Assembly: GCF_041435195.1 (NCBI RefSeq) | Contig: NZ_CP108106.1 | Span: 4,808,501-4,872,500 of the forward strand | Source: Streptomyces sp. NBC_00224 | Lineage (GTDB): Bacteria > Actinomycetota > Actinomycetes > Streptomycetales > Streptomycetaceae | Direction of reading: 5' to 3' | DNA length: 64,000 nt | Shown here: piece after piece, positions 46,201 to 54,033 of the stretch | Position numbering within the stretch: position 1 is the first letter of the stretch | Layout of the letters: each line of letters starts with the position of its first letter | Program-made: the position numbers and the translations under genes | The notes under the pieces: model-generated | What the model was told of the DNA's origin: nothing | The model's input: only the letters and a program-made list of their open reading frames with translations | Database searches by the model: none

Positions 46201-46755
46201 TCACTCCGGAAAGCGCAGGTACTTCGGCGGTACGCAGTCGGTGAGCCACACCCCGTTCGCGCTGATGTGGAAGACATGGCCGTCCCGCCGCATCGCCGCG
46301 GCGTCCACGCCAAGGACGACGGGGCGGCCGCGCCGGGCGCCGACCCGGGTCGCCGTCTCGCGGTCGGCGGAGAGGTGCACATGGTGGCGGGCCATGGGCC
46401 GCAGCCCCTCGGCCCGGATCGCGTCCAGGCTGCGGGCCACGGTGCCGTGGTAGAGGTGCGCGGGCGGCTCGACGGCCGGCAGGCCCAGGTCGACGGCGAC
46501 GGTGTGGCCCTGACTGGCCCGGATCCGGTCGCCCTCGATCGCGAAGCGGCGCTTGTCGTTCACGGCGACGACATGGTCGAGCTCGGCGCGGGTGATGGGG
46601 AAGCGGTGCGCGGCAGCCGCCCGCAGCAGGGTGTCGATCTCGACCCAGCCGTGCGGGTCGAGGGTCAGTCCGATGTGTTCGGGCTGGTGGCGCAGGTGTT
46701 TCGACAGGTATTTGGACACCTTCACGGTGCGTCTGTCGTCCGGTGTTTCGGCCAT
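46201..46755 (-). CDS. kptA: RNA 2'-phosphotransferase KptA/Tpt1
   Basis: Tpt1/KptA family, 184 residues, which moves a 2'-phosphate from RNA to NAD+. Motifs are SKYLSKHLRHQP near the N-terminus, HGWVEIDTLL, LYHGTVARSLDAI, ARHHVHLSAD and GHVFHISANGVWLT. In eukaryotes this finishes tRNA splicing; bacteria have no such pathway, so its natural substrate in Streptomyces is unknown (RNA repair or ADP-ribosylation of 5'-phosphorylated RNA are candidates). All family-defining positions look kept. Confidence 0.93.
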   Translation of the reverse strand: MAETPDDRRTVKVSKYLSKHLRHQPEHIGLTLDPHGWVEIDTLLRAAAAHRFPITRAELDHVVAVNDKRRFAIEGDRIRASQGHTVAVDLGLPAVEPPAHLYHGTVARSLDAIRAEGLRPMARHHVHLSADRETATRVGARRGRPVVLGVDAAAMRRDGHVFHISANGVWLTDCVPPKYLRFPE

Positions 46756-46807
46756 GTCGCCAGGGTGCCGGGCAGGGACCGTCCCGGCACCCCAATTTCC
46801 CTTGGCC

Positions 46808-47323
46808 TCACGCCTTGAGCTGCTCGGCCGCCCAGCGGGCCCACTCCTCGTGCATCGCGCTGAGCCGCTTGCCGTACTCCAGGGCCAGGCGGCCGTGGAG
46901 GGAGAGCGGGTCGTTGTCCCACTCGATCGCCGCCTCCGCCTCCTGGAGGCCGGCGAGCTGGCGGGCGGAGCGCTCGGCCTCGGTCAGGAGGTACGTCTGC
47001 GCCTCCAGCGGGGTGAGGAGGCCGAGGAAGAAGACGCGCAGCAGTGAGTCGCTGCGGCGGGTACGGGAGGGCTCGGTCTCGGTGAGCCAGTGGCGCAGCT
47101 CGGCCCGCCCCGGGTCGGTGATGGCGTACTCCTTTCGGCCCCGGGGGCCCGCGGCCGACACCCCGATCAGGCCGGAGTCGGCGAGCTTGCCCAGCTCGCC
47201 GTACACCTGGCTCTGGGTCGCCGACCAGACGTGGGAAAGCGAGGTCTCGAACAGTTTCATCAGGTCGTAGCCGCTGGCCGGACGTTCGGCCAGCAGCCCC
47301 AGGACCGCGTGACGAAGGCTCAT
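46808..47323 (-). CDS. PadR-family transcriptional regulator
   Basis: PadR protein of 171 residues with an N-terminal winged helix (MSLRHAVLGLLAERPASGYDL, QVYGELGKLADSGLI) and a dimerising helical C-domain. TGAGGTC precedes the ATG. It is divergent from a membrane-protein gene, the usual layout for a PadR repressor and its target. The 109-bp gap contains inverted repeats. Confidence 0.92.
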   Translation of the reverse strand: MSLRHAVLGLLAERPASGYDLMKLFETSLSHVWSATQSQVYGELGKLADSGLIGVSAAGPRGRKEYAITDPGRAELRHWLTETEPSRTRRSDSLLRVFFLGLLTPLEAQTYLLTEAERSARQLAGLQEAEAAIEWDNDPLSLHGRLALEYGKRLSAMHEEWARWAAEQLKA

Positions 47324-47335
47324 GACCTCAACTTT

Positions 47336-47398
47336 ACATTCCACTCTTGACACGTCAATCCAGGAACCTCTAATTTTGACATGTCGAAGTTGGAATGT
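47336..47398. promoter_or_regulatory. Candidate PadR operator region
   Basis: Two palindromes flank the promoter region: TTGACACGTCAA (47347-47358, perfect) and a GACATGTC core (47378-47385). An outer pair of inverted 8-mers, ACATTCCA (47336-47343) and TGGAATGT (47391-47398), encloses them. PadR dimers usually bind such symmetric sites between divergent genes. Confidence 0.55.
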
Positions 47399-47432
47399 GG
47401 AGCGGGTGAGAGCCCGACGAAGGGGGACTCCC

Positions 47433-48005
47433 ATGAACTACCTGCGCGGTTTCATCCCGTGGATCGTCTTCGCCGCCGTTGGCAGCGCGCACTGGCAGTG
47501 GGGCGCGGTCGCCGCGCTCGCCGTGGGAGCCTGGCTGTTCTCCACCGACCGCAAGCGCGGTGCGGCGGCCGACTCGCTGATTCTTGAGCAGTCCACCATC
47601 GCCTTCTTCGCCGTGCTGAGCGTCGTCGCCTTCGCGGCGCCGGACAGCGGGCTGCGGGAGTACGGCGGGGCGCTGGCCACCGGGTGGCTGGCCCTCACCG
47701 CCTGGGCGACGCTGGCCGTCCGGCGGCCCTTCACCACCGGGATAGCCAAGCGGCAGGCGCCGCGCGAGGTGTGGAACAACCCGGTGTTCCTGCGCATCAA
47801 CGTGGTGCTGACCGCCGCCTGGGCCGCCGCCTTCACCGTCACCGCCGTCGGGCTCGCCGTCATCCACGCCGAGTCGCTGGGCAGCACCGCCGCGATAGCC
47901 GTGCAGGTCGCCGGGTTCGCGCTGCCCGCGCTCTTCACCGCCAAGTACCCGGAGAACGCCCGGCGCGCCGCTGAGGCCGCCAAAGTGACTGCAATCACGG
48001 ACTAA
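47433..48005 (+). CDS. Multi-pass membrane protein next to PadR
   Basis: Integral membrane protein of 190 residues with about five hydrophobic segments, starting MNYLRGFIPWIVFAAVGS. A conserved-looking NNPVFLRINVVLTAAWAAAF follows in the middle. No transporter or enzyme family recognised. AGGGGGACTCCC precedes the ATG. It is divergent from the PadR gene and probably repressed by it. Confidence 0.8.
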   Translation: MNYLRGFIPWIVFAAVGSAHWQWGAVAALAVGAWLFSTDRKRGAAADSLILEQSTIAFFAVLSVVAFAAPDSGLREYGGALATGWLALTAWATLAVRRPFTTGIAKRQAPREVWNNPVFLRINVVLTAAWAAAFTVTAVGLAVIHAESLGSTAAIAVQVAGFALPALFTAKYPENARRAAEAAKVTAITD

Positions 48006-48022
48006 TGACGGTCAGTTAGGTT

Positions 48023-48076
48023 TGATCCACAGACAAGTGCGGTTATCCACAGGGTGTGTGACTATTCTGTGGACAA
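48023..48076. promoter_or_regulatory. DnaA-box-like motifs
   Basis: TGATCCACA (48023-48031), TTATCCACA (48043-48051) and TGTGGACAA (48068-48076, reverse of the preferred box) fall within 54 bp. The last one overlaps the 3' end of the MerR gene. Confidence 0.55.
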
Positions 48077-49198
48077 CGGCCGGGCCGAAAGAGCGTCCAA
48101 CGTACGGGACTGAACCTCCCGTTCGGCCGCGGCGGAGATGAACGCGGCGACGTTCTCCGGGCCGACCAGGGCCTGTACGGCCCGGACCGTGTGCGCGGGC
48201 AGGGTGACCGGCCCGGGGTCGGGATCGGCCGGGACCGCCGGGACCGCGGCGCCGAGATGCTGCTGGAGATGCCGGGTGGCGAACAGGCGCATGGCCCGGG
48301 CGAGTTCGGCGTCCACGGTCTGCTGGGCGAGCGGGCGCAACCGGCGCACCAGACCGGCGGCCTCGGCGGCCTCCGCGTCTGTGGGCGGACGGTGGCCCAG
48401 ATAGCGGGCGAAGACGTGCTCGGTGGTGAAGTCGAGGAAGCGGGCGGCGATGTGCTCCACCTGGCCGCGCAGCTCGCGCAGATGCCCGGAGATGGCGTCC
48501 AGGGGAACCCCGGCCGCGTGCAGCTCGGCGGCGACCGCCAGCTCCTGCGGGCTGGGGACCAGGAACTCGCGGTCGCTGCCGGGGATGCGTTCCAGGATGC
48601 CCAGTTCGACCGCATCGGCGACGGCCTGGTCGTCGGGCTCGCCGCCGAAGGTGGCGTCGAGATCGGCCCGGGAGATCCGGGCGGCCTCCTCGTCGGTCCA
48701 GGGCCCGCTGACCTCGGCGACCAGGCCGAGGACACCACCGAGACCGCGGCCCGCGTCCCAGGCCTCCAGGAGTTCCTTGATGGAGGCCAGGGTGTAGCCG
48801 CGGTCGAGCAGATCGGCGATCTGGCGCAGCCGGGCCAGATGGGCCTCGCCGTACACATTGGACCGGCCGCGCCGCTCGGGCCTGGGCAGCAGGCCGCGGT
48901 CCTGGTAGGCGCGGATCGTACGGACCGTGGCGCCGCTCGCATGGGCCAGGTCCTCGATGCGGTACTCGGAGGAGGGGAGGGAGTGCGGCGCCGCTTGCTG
49001 CGGCGCAGGCTGGACCGCCTGCTGGACTGCTTGCTGAGCGGGTGACTGGGCCGCAGCCGGGACCGGCGGCTGGAGCGTCGCCTGAGCCGTCGGCCGGACC
49101 GGTGGCTGCGTCGGCACGGCCGATGCCACCGGGGCGTGGACCGGCGTCGCCGACGCACCCGGCGCCGCCGGTGGCTGTGTTGCTGGCTGCCCGGACAA
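48062..49198 (-). CDS. MerR-family regulator with large C-terminal domain
   Basis: MerR protein of 378 residues. A disordered Pro/Ala/Gln-rich N-terminus (1-75) precedes the DNA-binding domain (YRIEDLAHASGATVRTIRAYQDRGLLPRPERRGRSNVYGEAHLARLRQI is the region; HTH near 80-125). A long helical C-domain (130-378) replaces the short effector domain of classic MerR, and lacks the Cys pair of metal sensors. The start appears to be TTG 49198, with AGGGAG 7 bases upstream. It is the fourth gene of the minus-strand operon and 12 bp after its neighbour. Confidence 0.82.
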   Translation of the reverse strand: MSGQPATQPPAAPGASATPVHAPVASAVPTQPPVRPTAQATLQPPVPAAAQSPAQQAVQQAVQPAPQQAAPHSLPSSEYRIEDLAHASGATVRTIRAYQDRGLLPRPERRGRSNVYGEAHLARLRQIADLLDRGYTLASIKELLEAWDAGRGLGGVLGLVAEVSGPWTDEEAARISRADLDATFGGEPDDQAVADAVELGILERIPGSDREFLVPSPQELAVAAELHAAGVPLDAISGHLRELRGQVEHIAARFLDFTTEHVFARYLGHRPPTDAEAAEAAGLVRRLRPLAQQTVDAELARAMRLFATRHLQQHLGAAVPAVPADPDPGPVTLPAHTVRAVQALVGPENVAAFISAAAEREVQSRTLDALSARPLSTE

Positions 49199-49209
49199 AC
49201 CGTCTCCCT

Positions 49210-50115
49210 CTACCCCAGGGCGGCGCGGCCCACCGCACCCGCTGCCGCACGGGCCGCCGGCGAGGTCGCGAGATATTCGACGGCCTTGCGCAGGGAGCCC
49301 TCCTGCGAGGGATGGTACGACCGCCGGAAGTAGCGGGGTATGGCCGCGCCGAGCTCCTTCCAGCTGGGCAGCAGCCCGCGCCCTACCGCCCGGTTGTGCT
49401 CACGCAGCGAGTAGCGCAGTCGGCCGGCGAGCTGGGGGTCGTGGCGGATCAGATAGGAGGCGCCCCACCCCCACAGCCAGAGCAGCACCGGGGCGACCAC
49501 GACCATGCCCTCCACCCGGCGGGCGTAGCGGGGCAGGCCCTCGCCGCCGCAGTGCTGGTACATGTCGAAGGCGACGGCGCGGTGTTCGACCTCCTCGGCG
49601 CCGTGCCAGCGCAGCAGGTCGAGCATGACCGGGTCCGAGTCGGCCCGGTCGAGGGCCTCGGCGTGCAGCACCCAGTCCCCCAGGACCGCGGTGAACTGTT
49701 CGATCGCGGCGATCAGCGAGAGCCGGAAGCGCAGCCATTCCTGGGTCGGTATCGGCGCGCCGAACGGGGGCCGCTCACCGAGGAGTTTGTCGAAGAGGAA
49801 GTCGACATGGCGGGTGTAGGCGGCGGTGTCGAGGCGCTGCTCGGCGAGGTGGTCGAGGACATAGGCGTGCTGGACGCTGTGGGTGGCCTCCTGGCCCATG
49901 AAGCCCTTGACGTCCTTGAGCAGTGCCGGGTCGGTGACCAGCGGAAGGGCTTCCTTGAAGACCTTCACGAACCACCGCTCGCCCGCCGGAAGGAGCAGGT
50001 GCAGGACGTTGATGACATGGGTGGCGGTGGGCTCGTCCGGTATCCAGTGCAGGGGGGTCTCGTGCCAGTCGAACGAGACCCGGCGCGGGCTGATCCTGTA
50101 CGGCTCCCGGCTCAC
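49210..50115 (-). CDS. Metal-dependent hydrolase of the PF10118 type (ferritin-like)
   Basis: Protein of 301 residues with acidic and His motifs MGQEATHSVQHAYV (E-x2-H) and HGAEEVEHRAVAFD (E-x2-E-H), plus a second set of E/H in the central helices. These fit the uncharacterised 'metal-dependent hydrolase' family PF10118, which looks like a di-iron helical bundle. A short hydrophobic segment (VVAPVLLWLWGWGASY) suggests membrane contact. The GTG start at 50115 overlaps the preceding stop by GTGA, so translation is coupled. Its function is unknown; a link to lipid oxidation is inferred from its neighbours. Confidence 0.8.
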   Translation of the reverse strand: MSREPYRISPRRVSFDWHETPLHWIPDEPTATHVINVLHLLLPAGERWFVKVFKEALPLVTDPALLKDVKGFMGQEATHSVQHAYVLDHLAEQRLDTAAYTRHVDFLFDKLLGERPPFGAPIPTQEWLRFRLSLIAAIEQFTAVLGDWVLHAEALDRADSDPVMLDLLRWHGAEEVEHRAVAFDMYQHCGGEGLPRYARRVEGMVVVAPVLLWLWGWGASYLIRHDPQLAGRLRYSLREHNRAVGRGLLPSWKELGAAIPRYFRRSYHPSQEGSLRKAVEYLATSPAARAAAGAVGRAALG

Positions 50116-51896
50116 AGCGGTGGCTCCAGTCGGGCGATCGCGCGCAGGGTGCGGGGCGTGAAGCGGGACATGAGGTGGGCGCCGCGGGCCTCGGGCGTCA
50201 CGGGCACCACGGCCTGGTTCTTCACGACCGCGCGCAGGATCGCCGTGGCGACCTTCTCCGGCGGATAGTTGCGCAGGCCGTAGAGCCGGGCGGACTTCTT
50301 CTGGCGGCGCTTCTCCTCGGTCTCGTCGACCCCGGCGAAGCGGGCGGTGGAGGTGATGTTGGTGTTGACGAAGCCGGGGCAGATGGCGCTGACTCCGATG
50401 CCCTGGCCGGCCAGTTCGGCGCGCAGGCACTCGCTGAGCATCAGCACCGCCGCCTTGGTGGTGGAGTACGCGGGCAGCGCCTTGGAGGGCTGGTAGGCGG
50501 CGGCCGAGGCGGTGTTGACGATGTGGCCTCCCTGGCCGCGCTCGGTCATCTGCTTGCCGAAGATCCGGCAGCCGTGGATGACGCCCCAGAGATTGACGTC
50601 GAGGACCTTCTTCCAGTCCTCGGTGGTGGTGTCGAAGAACGAGCCGGAGAGGCCGATCCCGGCGTTGTTCACCAGGACGTCCACGATGCCGTACTCGGCG
50701 GCGACCTTCTCGGCGAGCTTCTCCATGGCCTGCTCGTCGCTGACGTCGACCGTCTCGGCCCAGGCCTCGGGGGCGCCGATGAGCCGGGACATGTCGGCGG
50801 TCCGGGCCGCACCCTCCGCGTCCCGGTCCACGGCGACGATCCGCGCCCCGGCCTCCGCGAACGCGAAGGCGGTGGCCCGGCCGATGCCGCTGGCCGCGCC
50901 GGTGATGAGGACCAGCTGTCCGCCGAAGCGGTCCGCGTACGGGCCGGTGGCCGCGGCGTCCTTGGCCGGGACGCCGTCCTCGTTGGCGGTGATGAACTCG
51001 GTGATCCAGGCGGCCAGGCGGTCGGGCCGGGTGCGCGGGACCCAGTGCTTGGCGGGCAGGGTGCGGCGGACCAACTGGGGCGCCCAGAGCTCCAGGTCGT
51101 CGTAGAGCCGCTCGGAGAGGAACGCGTCGCCGGTCGGCGTGATCAGCTGCACCGGCACGTGCGCGTACGCGTCGGCGCGCGGGCGGCGCAGCCGGGCCCG
51201 GATGTTGTCCCGGTAGAGCCAGGCGCCGTGCGCCGCGTCCTGCGGCAGGGAGGACGTCGGGTAGTCGCCGGAGGGGACCTTCTCCACCCGTTCGAGGATC
51301 CTCGGCCACCGCTTGCCGAGCGGGCCGCGCCAGGCGAGCTCGGGGAGGACCGGGGTGTGCAGCATGTACACGTACCAGGACTTGGCGCCCTGGCCGAGCA
51401 GCTGGCCCACCCGGCGGGGGGTCGGGCGGGTCATCCGGCTCTTGATCCAGTGCCCGAAGTGGTCGAGGGAGGGACCGGACATCGAGGTGAAGGAGGCGAT
51501 CCGGCCCTCGGTGCGCTTGACGGTCACGAACTCCCAGGCCTGTACGGAGCCCCAGTCGTGGCCGACCAGGTGCACCGGCCTGTCCGGGCTCACCGCGTCT
51601 ACGACCGCCAGGAAGTCGTCGGTCAGCTTCTCCAGGGTGAAGCCGCCGCGCAGCGGGGCCGGAGCGGTCGAGCGACCGTGGCCCCGTACGTCGTACAGCA
51701 CGACGTGGAAGCGCTCGGCCAGCCGGACGGCGACCTCCGACCAGACCTCCTTGCTGTCCGGATAGCCGTGCACGAGCACCACGGTCGGCTGCTCCGGATC
51801 GCCGAGTTCGGCGACGCACAGCTCGATCCCTCCCGTGCGCACCCAGCGCTCGCGCGCGCCCTCCATACCGTTGCCCGCCCGGTCTCCCACGCTCAC
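50112..51896 (-). CDS. Alpha/beta-hydrolase-SDR fusion (EphD-like)
   Basis: Fusion of 594 residues. The N-terminal alpha/beta hydrolase (about 1-310) has HGYPDSKEVW, nucleophile D in VGHDWGSVQAWEF (epoxide-hydrolase form), an acid near PTGDAFLSE and a His in PAKHWVP. The C-terminal SDR (about 320-590) has LVLITGAASGIGRATAFAF, NNAGIGLSG and the YSTTK catalytic motif. This order matches the mycobacterial EphD type, tied there to lipid epoxide and ketone chemistry. Both ends overlap neighbours by GTGA, so three genes are translationally coupled. Confidence 0.88.
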   Translation of the reverse strand: MSVGDRAGNGMEGARERWVRTGGIELCVAELGDPEQPTVVLVHGYPDSKEVWSEVAVRLAERFHVVLYDVRGHGRSTAPAPLRGGFTLEKLTDDFLAVVDAVSPDRPVHLVGHDWGSVQAWEFVTVKRTEGRIASFTSMSGPSLDHFGHWIKSRMTRPTPRRVGQLLGQGAKSWYVYMLHTPVLPELAWRGPLGKRWPRILERVEKVPSGDYPTSSLPQDAAHGAWLYRDNIRARLRRPRADAYAHVPVQLITPTGDAFLSERLYDDLELWAPQLVRRTLPAKHWVPRTRPDRLAAWITEFITANEDGVPAKDAAATGPYADRFGGQLVLITGAASGIGRATAFAFAEAGARIVAVDRDAEGAARTADMSRLIGAPEAWAETVDVSDEQAMEKLAEKVAAEYGIVDVLVNNAGIGLSGSFFDTTTEDWKKVLDVNLWGVIHGCRIFGKQMTERGQGGHIVNTASAAAYQPSKALPAYSTTKAAVLMLSECLRAELAGQGIGVSAICPGFVNTNITSTARFAGVDETEEKRRQKKSARLYGLRNYPPEKVATAILRAVVKNQAVVPVTPEARGAHLMSRFTPRTLRAIARLEPPL

Positions 51897-52741
51897 GCCG
51901 CCTTCTCCTCGGCCCAGCGCCGCACATGCGGCAGATCGTCGTCCAGCCAGAACGCGCTCTGTTCGGGGTCCTTGGAGTCGGTGACGACCAGGATCTCCTC
52001 GAACTTCGCGCCCGTACCCCGGAACCCGAGGTGCGGCTCGACCGCCCACAGCCCCGGCCGGGGCGGGTGGTCGGAGAACTTGTAGGGACTCCACAGCGGC
52101 GACCAGCCGTCGCGATGGCCGTGCAGCGCGTCGCTCGCCAGGCCCTTGAGGGACTGGGTGCCGAACCCGAAGACGTTCGGCGACCAGCGGCGCTCCTTGA
52201 CCTGGTCGACCTTGTGGGCGATCACGCCGAACGGGTACGCGCGGTGCCGGTTGGCGTAGCCCTGGCGGACCATGAGCCGGTCCACGTCCTCGTAGATCTC
52301 GCGCAGCGGCCGCTGTTCGCGGACCTCCCGCAGGATCAGCTCCCGGTGCACCTCCAGATCCGCGAGGAGCCGGTTGTGCACGGGGTTGAGGCCGAGGCAG
52401 CCCGAGTAGCCGATGTCGGCCGTGAAGCCCTTGTAGACCGGGGCCATGTCGAGGATGAACGGCATCCCCGCCTCCAGCCTCCGGTTGGTGGGGAAGAACT
52501 GGAGCGGGATGCGGAAGTTCACGAACGCCGTGCGGTCCCCGAACCAGGCGAACGGCAGGTGGAACCAGTCCCGCACGCCGCGCTCGCGCAGCCACTCCCG
52601 CTGCATGCGGGCCGCCTCGCGCTCCGTCACACCCGGCTTGAGCTGGGCCGCGACGGCCTCCGCGCACTCGTAGGCGAGCCGCTGCACTTCCCTGAACCCG
52701 CTGAGCCGCGCGTCGAGTTCCGTCTTGACCGCCGTTGGCAT
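51893..52741 (-). CDS. M24-family metallopeptidase (Xaa-Pro aminopeptidase-like)
   Basis: Pita-bread-fold protein of 282 residues. All five M24 metal ligands appear present: D in FILDMAPVYKG, D in TADIGYSG, H in GVIAHKVDQ, E in WAVEPHLGF and E in FEEILVVTD. The family includes methionine aminopeptidase and Xaa-Pro dipeptidases, but also creatinases, so substrate is not fixed. It starts the minus-strand operon; the next gene overlaps its stop by 4 bp. Confidence 0.85.
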   Translation of the reverse strand: MPTAVKTELDARLSGFREVQRLAYECAEAVAAQLKPGVTEREAARMQREWLRERGVRDWFHLPFAWFGDRTAFVNFRIPLQFFPTNRRLEAGMPFILDMAPVYKGFTADIGYSGCLGLNPVHNRLLADLEVHRELILREVREQRPLREIYEDVDRLMVRQGYANRHRAYPFGVIAHKVDQVKERRWSPNVFGFGTQSLKGLASDALHGHRDGWSPLWSPYKFSDHPPRPGLWAVEPHLGFRGTGAKFEEILVVTDSKDPEQSAFWLDDDLPHVRRWAEEKAA

Positions 52742-52763
52742 CGCGCCCACACCCCTGTCGTCG

Positions 52764-52799
52764 TACGCGTGCGTAACTTGACACTGATGAATGTGACAA
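52764..52799. promoter_or_regulatory. Candidate operator/promoter of the M24-EphD-like operon
   Basis: Two symmetric elements lie 23-58 bp upstream of the M24 start: TACGC-GT-GCGTA (52764-52775) and TTGACAC / GTGACAA (52778-52784, 52793-52799; one mismatch). The MerR protein of the same operon is a natural candidate to bind here. Confidence 0.4.
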
Positions 52800-52834
52800 T
52801 GCCCGGCGGCTACGTCAAGGGTTCTGCGCCCGCC

Positions 52835-52861
52835 TGTGGACGACGACCGCGTTGTGGACAA
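52835..52861. promoter_or_regulatory. DnaA-box-like pair
   Basis: TGTGGACGA (52835-52843) and TGTGGACAA (52853-52861, reverse complement of TTGTCCACA) lie in the divergent gap before the ABC genes. Confidence 0.5.
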
Positions 52862-53004
52862 CCCGATCCCCCTTCGGAGGGCGTTTCTCGGGGTTCCGTC
52901 ACTCTTCCGTAGGGGGCACCTAGGGGGCCGTACCTCTGGAGTCGGACACGGATACAGCCGCCTGGTCTGACGATCGATGTGGTCTGCGCCACTACCTTCG
53001 AAGT

Positions 53005-54033
53005 GTGAATGTGATCGCGACCGAAAGCCTGAGCAAGCGGTTCCCCCGGGTGACCGCGCTTGACCGGCTCTCCTTGGACATCGGGCCCGGTGTGACCGGC
53101 CTGGTGGGTGCCAACGGAGCCGGCAAGTCGACGTTGATCAAGATCCTCCTCGGCCTCTCCCCGGCCACGGAGGGCACCGCCGCGGTGCTCGGCCTCGACG
53201 TCGCCACCAGCGGCGGCGCGATCCGTGAACGCGTCGGCTACATGCCGGAGCACGACTGTCTGCCGCCCGACGTCTCGGCCACCGAGTTCGTCGTGCACAT
53301 GGCGCGCATGTCGGGCCTCCCGGTGACCGCCGCCCGGGAGCGCACCGCCGACACCCTGCGCCACGTAGGGCTGTACGAGGAGCGGTACCGCCCGATCGGC
53401 GGCTACTCGACCGGTATGAAGCAGCGCGTCAAGCTCGCGCAGGCGCTGGTCCACGACCCGCAGCTGGTCCTGCTCGACGAGCCGACCAACGGGCTGGACC
53501 CGGTCGGCCGCGACGAGATGCTCGGCCTGATCCGCCGCATCCACACCGACTTCGGCATCTCCGTCCTGGTCACCTCGCACCTCCTTGGTGAGCTGGAGCG
53601 CACCTGTGACCACGTAGTGGTCATCGACGGCGGCACGCTGCTGCGGTCCAGCTCCACCAGCGACTTCACCCAGACCACCACCACCCTCGCGGTCGAGGTC
53701 ACCGACTCCGACGCGCACCCGGACGGCGCCGAAGCCGTGCGCGGCGCGCTCGTCGCGGCCGGCATCACCCTCCACGCGGGCGTGGAGGAAGGGCTGCCGG
53801 GCGCCGGGCACATCCTGCTCGTGGAGGCGGCGGGTGAGGAGACGTACGACGTGGTGCGCGACACCGTCGCCGGGCTCGGCCTCGGGCTCGTACGGATGGA
53901 GCAGCGCCGCCACCACATCGCGGAGGTCTTCAAGACCCCGGCGCAGGCCCCGGAGCCGGTCTCCGAGCGTGCCGCCGCCTGGGCGGCGACCGCCGCCGCA
54001 CAGCAGAACGGAGGCGGCAGCCATGGCAGCTGA
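53005..54033 (+). CDS. ABC transporter ATP-binding protein (first of two)
   Basis: ATPase of 342 residues with Walker A VGANGAGKSTLI, signature YSTGMKQRVKLAQAL and Walker B LVLLDEPTNGLDP. An extra C-terminal domain of about 100 residues is rich in Glu/Ala, as in some bacitracin/daunorubicin-type exporters. The start is GTG with only a weak ribosome-binding site. It is followed by its own permease with a 4-bp-scale overlap, so the two are coupled. Likely an exporter of a small molecule or lipid; substrate unknown. Confidence 0.9.
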   Translation: MNVIATESLSKRFPRVTALDRLSLDIGPGVTGLVGANGAGKSTLIKILLGLSPATEGTAAVLGLDVATSGGAIRERVGYMPEHDCLPPDVSATEFVVHMARMSGLPVTAARERTADTLRHVGLYEERYRPIGGYSTGMKQRVKLAQALVHDPQLVLLDEPTNGLDPVGRDEMLGLIRRIHTDFGISVLVTSHLLGELERTCDHVVVIDGGTLLRSSSTSDFTQTTTTLAVEVTDSDAHPDGAEAVRGALVAAGITLHAGVEEGLPGAGHILLVEAAGEETYDVVRDTVAGLGLGLVRMEQRRHHIAEVFKTPAQAPEPVSERAAAWAATAAAQQNGGGSHGS

